Positions 1 to 6,580 of a stretch of DNA of 7,912 bases are shown in pieces. A program made the translations under genes and the position numbers. The notes below the pieces were generated by a model, which made no database searches, was not told the DNA's origin, and saw nothing but the letters and a program-made list of their open reading frames with translations. The DNA is from UBA1151 sp963579925 (GTDB lineage Bacteria; Chloroflexota; Dehalococcoidia; Lucifugimonadales; Lucifugimonadaceae), in the NCBI GenBank assembly GCA_963579925.1, contig CAUZJA010000131.1, positions 1 through 7,912 on the forward strand, in the 5' to 3' direction. The first letter of the stretch is position 1, and every line of letters begins with the position of its first letter.

Positions 1-551
1 CGCTGGATCCGCACTTGAGGCCAGCGTGGATGCTTGACGGCTCCAAAGGCGGCGGAATGGGACAGATGGACGGTACTCACCTGATTGACCGCCTCATCTG
101 GCTCCTTGGTGATGACATCTACTCAGTAACCGGCGTCACCAGCAACTACACCCACCCCGAACTTAGCGCCGATGACTCGGGTCACCAGTTCTTCCGCTGG
201 AAGTCCGGCAAAACAGCCAGCATCACTCGAATGGGCTGGAAGCACGGCATCACCGAGTATGGTGCCGACTACTTCTTTACCGAGGGCCAGGCTAAGCACC
301 GCCGGGCGTACGGTCGCAAAGGCACAACCGGCGTATGGGTTGAGAAGGATAACGAGTGGGAGAACGTGCCGTTTGACGATATCAACTCCCAGGAAGTCCA
401 ATTCAACGACTTCGTACAGGCGGTCAAGCGCGGCGACACAGACTCACCAACGCCAATGAATCACGGCCGCAGGGTGATGCGTGTGTTTGATGCGACTGAG
501 GAGTCACACCGGACTGGAAAAGAAGTAATCATCGACGATCTGATGAGCTGA
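1..551 (+). CDS. Gfo/Idh/MocA-family oxidoreductase, C-terminal part (5' end cut by window edge)
   Basis: The reading frame is open from the left edge (first whole codon at base 3) to a TGA at 549-551, so roughly the last 182 residues of a longer protein are seen. A TTG at 15 is not needed as a start. The block GGGMGQMDGTHLIDRLIWLLG, early in the fragment, is the glycine-rich stretch with the 'H..D...WL.G' pattern found at the start of the C-terminal alpha/beta domain of Gfo/Idh/MocA enzymes, which are NAD(P)-dependent sugar or polyol dehydrogenases. Its histidine is in the position usually assigned to substrate or catalytic contact. The terminal part (a run of residues ending near 'VFDATEESHRTGKEV') is the typical closing helix of the family. 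The N-terminal Rossmann domain lies outside the window, so cofactor and substrate cannot be judged. The family call is fairly sure; the specific reaction is unknown. It converges on the oxidase operon. Confidence 0.82.
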   Translation, partial: LDPHLRPAWMLDGSKGGGMGQMDGTHLIDRLIWLLGDDIYSVTGVTSNYTHPELSADDSGHQFFRWKSGKTASITRMGWKHGITEYGADYFFTEGQAKHRRAYGRKGTTGVWVEKDNEWENVPFDDINSQEVQFNDFVQAVKRGDTDSPTPMNHGRRVMRVFDATEESHRTGKEVIIDDLMS

Positions 552-572
552 GGCCTCGCCGCCCGGGCACTT

Positions 573-649
573 CTGAAGCAATACAGCTGCCCTTCGACGG
601 GCTCCCCGATTCCTTCGGGACATTCGACAGGACGGCTGTATTGCTTCAG
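573..649. repeat. Nested inverted repeat (15-bp perfect arms, structured centre)
   Basis: The arms CTGAAGCAATACAGC (573-587) and GCTGTATTGCTTCAG (635-649) are perfect reverse complements, and a G-T plus a G-C pair could extend the stem by two. The 47-base centre holds two smaller potential hairpins: GCCC/GGGC (589-592 with 599-602) and CCCG/CGGG (605-608 with 616-619). It also contains two copies of TTCGAC (593-598 and 623-628). It begins 22 bases after the oxidoreductase stop and is followed on the plus strand by a mildly T-rich run (TTTCATT), so it could act as a terminator for that gene. The nested layout also resembles a small REP/MITE-like extragenic palindrome. The structure is seen directly; its role is inferred. 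Confidence 0.7.
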
Positions 650-728
650 TTTCATTAATGCTCATCCTCGGGTGGTCGATCGGCACATCGGTCAGCATTC
701 GGTGTGAACAAGTGCCTGCAAATTGAGG

Positions 729-750
729 CCATCCTGAGCCTATCGAAGGG
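729..750 (-). repeat. Diverged copy of the TTCGAC-type intergenic repeat core
   Basis: Read on the minus strand, the 15 bases at 750-736 (CCCTTCGATAGGCTC) match CCCTTCGACGGGCTC at 590-604 at 13 of 15 positions. The two copies therefore lie in inverted orientation about 130 bases apart in the same intergenic region. The fuller minus-strand form continues as AGGATGG, a shape I associate from general memory with short repeats scattered between genes in several bacterial groups, Chloroflexota among them; this was not checked here. Confidence 0.5.
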
Positions 751-806
751 TGGCGGCATCTGCAAAAACACCTTGCAACCGCACGCGTATCGGGAACTGA
801 GATGGC

Positions 807-825
807 GCGGTGGAGAACCACCCGC
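807..825 (-). terminator. Possible terminator hairpin after coxD
   Basis: On the minus strand, seven bases after the coxD stop, GGTGG pairs with CCACC around a TTCT loop. Two more G-C pairs are possible beyond a one-base bulge. There is no following U-run, so this is a weak candidate for an intrinsic terminator; it may instead protect the 3' end of the operon mRNA or mark a Rho-dependent end. Confidence 0.3.
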
Positions 826-832
826 TGTTCAG

Positions 833-1297
833 CTAGCCGTTCAACTTGTCCGTGAGCGCCAGGACCGATAGGAATATAGCGATCGCCAGGAAGAAGCCCG
901 CGGCAAACAAATAGCTAAACCATTTGTTATCAAACTTCAGGTGCATGAAGAACGCCACGACCATGAAGAACTTGACCGCTGACATGATGAACAGCAGCGC
1001 GTTGAGCGGTGTCTGATTCAGGTTAGTTGTGAATATCCAGTACTCACCCAGCGTGATTAAGCTGAGGATTGCACCGACCACAATGTAGAACATGATGGAG
1101 GCGTGATCGCCGCCGGTCCAATCCCACCACTTTCGCTTCCACGTTGTGGAAGCTTTGCCAAATGGGCCTTCGCCCTCAGGGTCAGGCTCCTGGGCATACG
1201 TAATTGGGATTACCAGATAGCGGTGATCCGTGTGCCACAGCCAACGCCTCAAAAAGTTTGGGCGCTTCTGTTCTGTTCCTGAGTGTTCTGTAGACAA
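833..1297 (-). CDS. coxD: Cytochrome c oxidase subunit IV (CtaF/COX4_pro type)
   Basis: This is the small accessory membrane subunit of the haem-copper oxidase, last in the operon. It has 154 residues. The soluble N-terminus of about 60 residues contains an acidic stretch (EPDPEGEG, 37-44) and a tryptophan-rich segment (KWWDW, 56-60). Three membrane helices follow, at about 66-90, 98-120 and 126-147. The second ends in the FMHLKF signature (117-122) typical of prokaryotic subunit IV. This family is usually about 100-120 residues long, so the hydrophilic N-terminus is longer than usual. The start is a TTG with AGGA eleven bases upstream, overlapping the spacer after coxC; no ATG exists before the first helix. 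Only 18 bases separate it from coxC, so co-transcription is expected. The subunit has no redox centre and is thought to help assemble or stabilise subunit I. The family call rests on topology, the signature and operon position. Confidence 0.87.
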   Translation of the reverse strand: MSTEHSGTEQKRPNFLRRWLWHTDHRYLVIPITYAQEPDPEGEGPFGKASTTWKRKWWDWTGGDHASIMFYIVVGAILSLITLGEYWIFTTNLNQTPLNALLFIMSAVKFFMVVAFFMHLKFDNKWFSYLFAAGFFLAIAIFLSVLALTDKLNG

Positions 1298-1315
1298 CTT
1301 AAATTATGTCCTGCC

Positions 1316-2149
1316 CTATCCGTGTAGGAGGCCTTCTGTGAGATGTTCACCATCGTTGGCGGAAACCAGGTAGATGACGGTGAAGATCACAATCCAAACA
1401 ATGTCAACAAAGTGCCAATAGAGGCCCAGGATTTCGATGTTCTCAGACTGATGTTTGACGCTCATCGTCGTATCAATACTGAAGTGCCAGGCACCCGCGA
1501 TCAGCGTCAAGATGAGACCAACGATAAAGATGATGACTGAAGGCGAACCCTCGATATCAGGAATGACATCAACCATTCCAAGAACACCCACCATGCCCAG
1601 ATAGAAGGCCAATAACGTGGCAAGGAGCGATACTCCGCTCTTACCCGTTGGTGTCACCGTTCCAGACATCATCAATAGCCAGATCACACCCAAAGTTACG
1701 TGCGCCCCGTGGAAACCGGTCAACACATAGAACGTGGTCCCAAAGAGGTTTATTTGAGGAGTCAGTCCCTCGTGGAAGAACTCAGTAAATTCAAATGCCT
1801 GGAAACCCAGGAATCCAGAACCCAGAGCTGCGGTCATGAGAATCCAGAATCGGGCAAGCTTGGGTCGGTCGCGTTGGGTGTAGTTCAGCGCCAGAACCAT
1901 TGCCAGCGAACTCATCAGAAGTACGAATGTGCTGATGGTTGTAAGCGGCACGTCGATGATCTCATCCGGCCAAGGGCCAACCTTGCTCTGGTTTCGGTAA
2001 ACCAAATAGGTAGCGATGAGGGACCCGAAGAACATGCACTCGGATCCAAGGAAGGACCACATGAGAAGTTTGCGATGGCTGAGGCCGGTCGTAGTCTCCT
2101 CGTGGTGTTCCACGTTGTGATTGTCTGCTGTTATTGCTGCTTGTGCCAA
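1316..2149 (-). CDS. coxC: Cytochrome c oxidase subunit III, with an apparent two-helix insertion
   Basis: Subunit III supports proton uptake and stability of the catalytic subunit and binds no metal. I place the start at the TTG at 2149, 41 bases after the coxA stop. GGA lies six bases upstream, and the resulting N-terminus MAQAAIT is plausible. The open frame runs on to 2284 but would overlap coxA with un-family-like sequence. This gives 277 residues. Helices are predicted at about 28-51, 70-90, 100-121, 135-162, 171-197, 203-223 and 240-262. Family marks are GFQAFEF with the conserved membrane glutamate (E120), GFHGAHV (145-151) and YWHFVDIVWI (244-253). Bacterial subunit III of five-helix type is usually about 200 residues. 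Here about 60 extra residues, including two hydrophobic segments, lie between GFHGAHV and the ENIEI...YWHFVD block, which are normally only 25 or so residues apart. No frameshift or stop is seen, and the frame continues cleanly through the insertion. Confidence 0.93.
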   Translation of the reverse strand: MAQAAITADNHNVEHHEETTTGLSHRKLLMWSFLGSECMFFGSLIATYLVYRNQSKVGPWPDEIIDVPLTTISTFVLLMSSLAMVLALNYTQRDRPKLARFWILMTAALGSGFLGFQAFEFTEFFHEGLTPQINLFGTTFYVLTGFHGAHVTLGVIWLLMMSGTVTPTGKSGVSLLATLLAFYLGMVGVLGMVDVIPDIEGSPSVIIFIVGLILTLIAGAWHFSIDTTMSVKHQSENIEILGLYWHFVDIVWIVIFTVIYLVSANDGEHLTEGLLHG

Positions 2150-2190
2150 TGTATTTCCGTAAGGACTCGCCCGAGAGCGGTCTACTTGTC

Positions 2191-4116
2191 CTAGTGGTGG
2201 TCCTCCGGGTCGTTGACAGGTTCGAATACCCAGCCCAGCACGCCGTACAGAGTGATGAGACCGGCAATCAGAGTGAGCCACCATGCGCTCATCAGGGAGC
2301 CGCCAAAGAATGCAATGCCGACTCCGGCAATCAACGGGTAGTAAGACTTGTCGGGCAAGTGGATACCGTGATCAGCACCCAGAAGTTTCTCTGGGCTGAC
2401 CTTTGGCACCAACGGGATATCTTCTGCACCGGCCGGTGCGAGTTGTTCACCATCAGAGTCGTGTGCCTCTTCGTGAAGAATCGTCTCCGGGTACTTCTTC
2501 ACCCACCAGTCGTCCAGTGCATCGACCTCCGGAATGTTCACGAAGTTATAGACGGGCACCGGTGATGGGATTGACCACTCAAGTGTTCGACCATCCCACG
2601 GGTCCGCCCCGGCTACCTCACCACCGCGCGAGGTCTTGAAGTAGTTGAAGATGAATACAAGTATTGAAATGGCGATGATGAATGCACCAAGTGTTGCAAA
2701 CTCGTTCGATCGCTCCCAGCCGGACTCTTCTGCATAAGTGAAGATTCTTCGAGGCATACCGTCCAGACCCAACCAGTGCATCGGGAAGAATGTCAGGTTC
2801 ATACCCACGAACATGAGCCAGAAGTGAATCTTTCCAAGCTTCTCGTTCAGGAATTTGCCTGTGAACTTTGGCCACCAGTAGTACACACCGGAGAACAGTC
2901 CAAATATCGAGCCGCCAAACAGCACGTAGTGGAAGTGCGCAACGATGTAGTACGTATCCTGCTGCTGTGCATCAGTCGGCGGCGAGGCGTGGGTTACCCC
3001 TGATAGTCCGCCAACAATGAATAAGGCAACGAATCCGATTGAGAACAGCATCGCGGAGTTGAGCTTTACGTCTCCGCCCCAGACGGTTCCAATCCAGTTG
3101 AATATCTTAATTCCGGTTGGAACCGCGATCGCCATCGTAGATAAGGCAAATGCGGATGTAGCCGCCGGCCCAAGTCCTGTGGTGAACATGTGGTGTGACC
3201 ACACGAAGAAGCCCATGAATGCAATAGCCGCGCCAGCAAAGACCACGAACGCGTAACCGAACAGCGGTTTTCTGGAGTACACGGGGAGTACTTCTGACAC
3301 GATTCCCATTGCTGGGAGGATCAGGATGTAGACCTCAGGGTGTCCGAAAAGCCAGAACATGTGCTGCCAGTAGACAGGTTCGCCTCCGGCATCAGGGTTG
3401 AAGAAATTCGTTAGATAAAGTCTGTCGAACTGAAGCTCGATCAGGGCAACGGTGATGACGGGGAATGCCAGCACCAAAAGAATCTGCACGATCAGCGCCA
3501 TCCATATGAAGACAGGCATTTTCATGAAGCTCATGCCTGGAGCGCGCAGGTTGATGATGGTGACCAGGAAGTTGAAGGCTGCAGCCAGCGATGCAATACC
3601 AAGCACCTGTAGACCAATCACCCAGAACGTGGTGTTGTTGCCCAGTGCGTATGCGCCCTCTGTCAGGTTTGCGTAACCGAACCAGCCAGCGTTTGGAGCT
3701 GAGTTGAACGCAAAGCTGAGGTTGATTAGCAAACCACCAGATAGGAACGTCCAGTAGCTGAAAGCATTCAGCCTTGGGAACGCAACGTCTCTGGCACCAA
3801 TCATTAACGGAACCATCCAGTTAAAGAAGGCAGCAGATAGTGGCATGACGACAAGGAAAATCATCGTAGTGCCGTGCATTGTGAAGAGTTGGTTGAAGAC
3901 TTCTGGAGACACCAGATCATTGTCAGCGCGTGTAAGCTGCAGGCGCATGATCAGCGCTTCAATTCCTCCAACAAGGAAGAATATGAAGGCAGAGATGCCG
4001 TATAGAGTGCCGATCCGCTTGTGATCGACCGTCGTTATCCAGCTCCAGATCCCCGTGTCAGACTTGGGGCGCGGAATCGGGTTCGGGAACTTTGAAATTA
4101 CTGCTTCCTGAGCCAC
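2191..4116 (-). CDS. coxA: Cytochrome c oxidase subunit I, aa3/caa3 type (haem-copper catalytic subunit)
   Basis: This is the catalytic subunit that reduces O2 to water at the heme a3/CuB centre and pumps protons across the cytoplasmic membrane. It has 641 residues and starts at a GTG with a strong GGGGGA ribosome site six bases upstream. Heme a ligands are H81 and H396 and the heme a3 ligand is H394. CuB ligands are H259, H308 and H309, with the cross-linking tyrosine Y263 in GHPEVY. D-channel residues N99, D110 and N117 and the gate glutamate E261 are present, as are K-channel residues T334 and K337. This pattern is that of an A1-type proton-pumping oxidase. The usual His-Asp pair near the Mg site reads Q386-D387. 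After the twelve core helices, about residues 500-641 form an extension with an acidic, His-containing loop and two more membrane helices (about 591-608 and 610-630), as in longer bacterial caa3 subunits I. The coxB-coxA gap is 90 bases and contains hairpins. Confidence 0.97.
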   Translation of the reverse strand: MAQEAVISKFPNPIPRPKSDTGIWSWITTVDHKRIGTLYGISAFIFFLVGGIEALIMRLQLTRADNDLVSPEVFNQLFTMHGTTMIFLVVMPLSAAFFNWMVPLMIGARDVAFPRLNAFSYWTFLSGGLLINLSFAFNSAPNAGWFGYANLTEGAYALGNNTTFWVIGLQVLGIASLAAAFNFLVTIINLRAPGMSFMKMPVFIWMALIVQILLVLAFPVITVALIELQFDRLYLTNFFNPDAGGEPVYWQHMFWLFGHPEVYILILPAMGIVSEVLPVYSRKPLFGYAFVVFAGAAIAFMGFFVWSHHMFTTGLGPAATSAFALSTMAIAVPTGIKIFNWIGTVWGGDVKLNSAMLFSIGFVALFIVGGLSGVTHASPPTDAQQQDTYYIVAHFHYVLFGGSIFGLFSGVYYWWPKFTGKFLNEKLGKIHFWLMFVGMNLTFFPMHWLGLDGMPRRIFTYAEESGWERSNEFATLGAFIIAISILVFIFNYFKTSRGGEVAGADPWDGRTLEWSIPSPVPVYNFVNIPEVDALDDWWVKKYPETILHEEAHDSDGEQLAPAGAEDIPLVPKVSPEKLLGADHGIHLPDKSYYPLIAGVGIAFFGGSLMSAWWLTLIAGLITLYGVLGWVFEPVNDPEDHH

Positions 4117-4206
4117 TTTATTTCCCCCGCCAACTGACCCACATACCAGATGTGGTCAATCGGAGTGCGAGTGATACTCCTTGCACCGATTTGTTTCTAC
4201 TAATCA
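4117..4206 (-). promoter_or_regulatory. Structured spacer between coxB and coxA (two tandem hairpins and a strong RBS)
   Basis: This is the longest gap inside the operon. Two inverted repeats lie in it. At 4135-4158 TGACC(C)ACAT pairs with ATGTGGTCA around a five-base loop, giving nine pairs with one bulged base. At 4162-4180 GGAGT pairs with ACTCC around nine bases. In the mRNA they sit just upstream of the GGGGGA ribosome site of coxA (4128-4123). They could set differential stability or translation of coxA relative to coxB. Neither has a U-run, so read-through is expected. The pairings are visible; the role is inferred. Confidence 0.4.
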
Positions 4207-5685
4207 TTATTCAATCGACAGCAAGTACGCTACGAGATCGTCGATCTCGCCGTCGTCAAGCTGCGCTCCAAAGGTACCGGGCATTGCGCTGATTGCTCCG
4301 CCACCAACTACAAAGGCGTTGGGGCTGACGATCGATTCACGTACATAGTCATTGGCTGACTGTCCATCGACTGTTGAGCCTGCTCTGTCTGCGAGGCCAC
4401 TGAAGCCAGGTCCAACAACCGTGTTGGTGCCAGTACTGTGGCAACCGGAACATCCCGTACTGGCAAACAACGCTTCTCCGTTGGCTGCTGATGGCTCACC
4501 ACCACCGCCTCCGACGGGTTCGGTTACTTCTTCCACTGCGTCGGCCGCTATTGGAGATAGTGACATCAGGTAGGCCACTAGCTGATCAACTTCTGCTGAA
4601 CTTAGCTCTGAGCCATTGTAGATAGCCGCCTGTTTGGACATACGGTTGCCTTTCTTGATGTCGTTAGGATCAAGAATCCATTCACGCAGGTTGGCCTCGT
4701 TGAGCTCAGCGATGCCAGCGGCAAAGTGAGTGCGTAAGGCAAGGTGAGTCAGGTTTGGCGCAGAGATGATTCGGGCGTTCTCAGGATCAGCCTTGAAGGC
4801 TTCTTGCCGAGCGAGCTGTGTGCCACGCTCTGCACGTGCCACCGCTGGAATGTAACTGTTGGCCGTGTGACATGTGGTGCAGTTCTGTGCAAAGACAGTC
4901 TGACCGGCAGCAGCAGCTGAGCCTGGCTCTGGGGATGCAGGTGGGCGACGCATTCCGTCAAGCCACGCCTGGTACTCCTCGGCTGTCTCAGCGACAACAT
5001 GAAAACGCATGTTGGCATGTGCTTCACCGCAGAATTCTGCACACTGTCCAAGGAAGGTGCCAGTCTCACTCGCCTGGATCCACATGCTGTTCCCCTGACC
5101 AGGGATCATGTCTACCTTGCCAGCGATCTGAGGGATCCAGAAGCTGTGGATCACGTCGTCTGAGATCAATTGAACGTCCACCGCACGATCGACAGGAATG
5201 TGGAGTTCGTTGGCGGTGATGACATCTTCACCAGGGTATTCGAACTCAAACCACCATTGGTGGCCAACGGCGTTGATCACAAGTGGGTTGTCAGGAACAC
5301 GACCATCTAGGGGGCCACGGTCCTGATCCATGATCATGATCAGCGTTGGCACGGCGATTATTGCCAGAATCACGATCGGGGCAAGAGACCAACCAATTTC
5401 AAGTCGGGTGTTCCCGTGAACCTGTTTCGGGAGCTTGGAAGCCCCACCCTTCTGTCGGAATTTAAGGATTGAGTAGAGAAGGGCTGCTTCTACAACGACA
5501 AATACAACAACGGCAATGATGAAGATGAAGATAAATATGTTCTTCTGATCTTCAGCAACAGGCCCCGCCGTCTCAAACGGGGATTGGTTACTGTTAAGAA
5601 TGCAAGCCGAAAGTAGAGCCGGCGCAAGAATTGCCAGTAGTAGCGCAGAACGTCGTCGCATTAGCGAAAACCGGAATAAATTCAT
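4207..5685 (-). CDS. coxB: Cytochrome c oxidase subunit II, lipoprotein with CuA and two fused cytochrome c domains (caa3-type)
   Basis: This subunit receives electrons and passes them via CuA to subunit I on the outer face of the membrane. I prefer the ATG at 5685 (492 residues); the frame stays open to a TTG at 5751, and an ATG at 5661 would also give a good signal. No start has a clear ribosome site. A lipoprotein signal ends in LLSAC with acylated C28. Membrane helices lie at about 49-75 and 94-119, with the conserved E96 of the second. The cupredoxin domain has H180, C215, E217, C219, H223 and M226, a complete CuA set, and an aromatic QWWFEF patch (143-148). Heme c domain one has CTTCH (269-273) with likely axial M349 in GNRM. 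It carries about 25 more residues between CxxCH and APNLTH than I expect. After a Gly5 linker, domain two has CSGCH (412-416) with likely axial M468. Most caa3 enzymes carry one such domain. It is the first gene of the operon. Confidence 0.96.
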   Translation of the reverse strand: MNLFRFSLMRRRSALLLAILAPALLSACILNSNQSPFETAGPVAEDQKNIFIFIFIIAVVVFVVVEAALLYSILKFRQKGGASKLPKQVHGNTRLEIGWSLAPIVILAIIAVPTLIMIMDQDRGPLDGRVPDNPLVINAVGHQWWFEFEYPGEDVITANELHIPVDRAVDVQLISDDVIHSFWIPQIAGKVDMIPGQGNSMWIQASETGTFLGQCAEFCGEAHANMRFHVVAETAEEYQAWLDGMRRPPASPEPGSAAAAGQTVFAQNCTTCHTANSYIPAVARAERGTQLARQEAFKADPENARIISAPNLTHLALRTHFAAGIAELNEANLREWILDPNDIKKGNRMSKQAAIYNGSELSSAEVDQLVAYLMSLSPIAADAVEEVTEPVGGGGGEPSAANGEALFASTGCSGCHSTGTNTVVGPGFSGLADRAGSTVDGQSANDYVRESIVSPNAFVVGGGAISAMPGTFGAQLDDGEIDDLVAYLLSIE

Positions 5686-5787
5686 TTGTGGAGAGGTACG
5701 TCTCCGCCTACCCAAGAGTGATCCGAGCAGTGCCCTGAAATCACAATCCAATGCGGCTCAAGCAATCGCCCAAACCGTTAGTGCTTT

Positions 5788-5816
5788 TTGTAACAAACCG
5801 TCGGGCAGCATATCAT
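5788..5816 (+). promoter_or_regulatory. Predicted sigma70-like promoter for rdgB-moaA
   Basis: TTGTAA (5788-5793) and TATCAT (5811-5816) are separated by 17 bases, matching the -35 and -10 consensus at four and five of six positions. Initiation would fall near 5823, upstream of the rdgB start. An 11-base palindrome, TTTGT-A-ACAAA (5787-5797), overlaps the -35 element and could be an operator. No experimental support. Confidence 0.45.
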
Positions 5817-5836
5817 CGCCCTTTCGAGCGATGCAA
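5807..5836 (-). promoter_or_regulatory. Predicted promoter for the cox operon
   Basis: On the minus strand TTGCAT (5836-5831) and TATGCT (5812-5807) are spaced by 18 bases, three and four of six consensus matches. This would give a leader of roughly 115 bases before the coxB ATG. An inverted repeat ATCGC...GCGAT (5815-5819 with 5828-5832) lies between the two elements. The -10 overlaps the -10 of the opposing rdgB promoter. The match is weaker than that of the opposing promoter. Confidence 0.35.
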
Positions 5837-5850
5837 CAGATTTAACACCG

Positions 5851-6498
5851 GTGGGAGGCGTATCTACCAATGCTGGACGAGAATTGACGGCCAGAATCCT
5901 CCAGCGACTTGCGATTGCCACGCGAAATGAAGGGAAACTTCGGGAGTTTAAGCGCCTTCTAGAGGGCGTTGAGTTCGAACTGTTCACTCTCGATGACCTT
6001 GGCGTTGATTTTGATGCGGAGGAGACAGGCGATACGTTTGAGGCCAACGCCCGAAGCAAAGCACAGGATTACGCTGAAGCATCCGGCATCCTCACGCTCG
6101 CTGATGACTCCGGACTTGAAGTGGACGCGCTTGATGGCGCACCGGGCGTCTACTCCGCACGGTACGCGGGCGAGCATGGCGATGACGAAGCGAACAACGA
6201 TCTATTGCTCGCAAATTTGGCAGATGTTGCATCCGGCGAACGCACTGCTCGCTACCGAATCGTGATAGCGCTGACAGATCCGTCCACTATGGAGACAGTG
6301 ACGGTTGAAGGGGCGTGTGAAGGTGAGATTGGGTATGAGCGGCAGGGAAGCAATGGGTTTGGCTACGACCCCCTATTTTACGTGCCACAGCGCCAGAAGA
6401 GCATGGCTGAACTGACGGCTGACCAGAAGGATGCCTTGAGTCACCGCGGCATCGCAGCGAGGAAAATAGCGGTATTACTTCGGCAACGAGGAAGCTGA
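5851..6498 (+). CDS. rdgB: RdgB/HAM1-type non-canonical purine NTP pyrophosphatase (dITP/XTP)
   Basis: This is a cytoplasmic house-cleaning enzyme that hydrolyses ITP, dITP and XTP to the monophosphate and pyrophosphate, keeping deaminated purines out of DNA and RNA. Counting from the GTG at 5851 (215 residues), the family motifs appear in order. ATRNEGKLREF (23-33) is the nucleotide-binding N-terminus. ETGDTFEANARSKA (58-71) carries the metal-binding glutamate region. LADDSGLEVDAL (83-94) carries the catalytic aspartates, followed by GAPGVYSARYAG. GSNGFGYDPLF (166-176) and SHRG (197-200) are the base-recognition loops. The family is about 195-205 residues and begins just before the ATRN motif, so the TTG at 5884, preceded by GGACGAG, may be the real start (204 residues); the GTG has no ribosome site. 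It is transcribed away from the cox operon and followed after 82 bases by moaA. Confidence 0.95.
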   Translation: MGGVSTNAGRELTARILQRLAIATRNEGKLREFKRLLEGVEFELFTLDDLGVDFDAEETGDTFEANARSKAQDYAEASGILTLADDSGLEVDALDGAPGVYSARYAGEHGDDEANNDLLLANLADVASGERTARYRIVIALTDPSTMETVTVEGACEGEIGYERQGSNGFGYDPLFYVPQRQKSMAELTADQKDALSHRGIAARKIAVLLRQRGS

Positions 6499-6580
6499 AC
6501 ACCGCCATAGCGCTCCGTTTGCAGCTAAACTTGTTATTGCAGACAGTACATCACTCGAATTCAGCTTTGGAAATCCATTA

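Noticed and set aside
15..17. TTG as the start of the left-edge oxidoreductase gene
   Set aside because: The frame is open back to the window edge and the family needs an N-terminal Rossmann domain, so this is an internal leucine.
504..821. Minus-strand open frame of about 105 codons across the intergenic repeat
   Set aside because: It overlaps the end of the oxidoreductase gene and the inverted repeat, its composition is not protein-like, and no family is recognisable.
2150..2284. Longer N-terminus of coxC starting inside coxA
   Set aside because: The added 45 residues are the coxA C-terminal coding region read in another frame and do not look like subunit III; the TTG at 2149 has a ribosome site and a plausible N-terminus.
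2134..2565. Plus-strand open frame opposite the coxA 3' end (and similar frames at 1700-2194 and 4818-5219)
   Set aside because: These are shadows of well-supported cox genes with no recognisable domains and no independent ribosome sites of note.
5686..5751. Upstream TTG start for coxB
   Set aside because: It would place 22 arginine-rich residues before a signal peptide that is already complete from the ATG at 5685.
6499..6580. Molybdenum-cofactor riboswitch before moaA
   Set aside because: The leader is only 82 bases and I see no multi-stem structure like that RNA; nothing supports a call.
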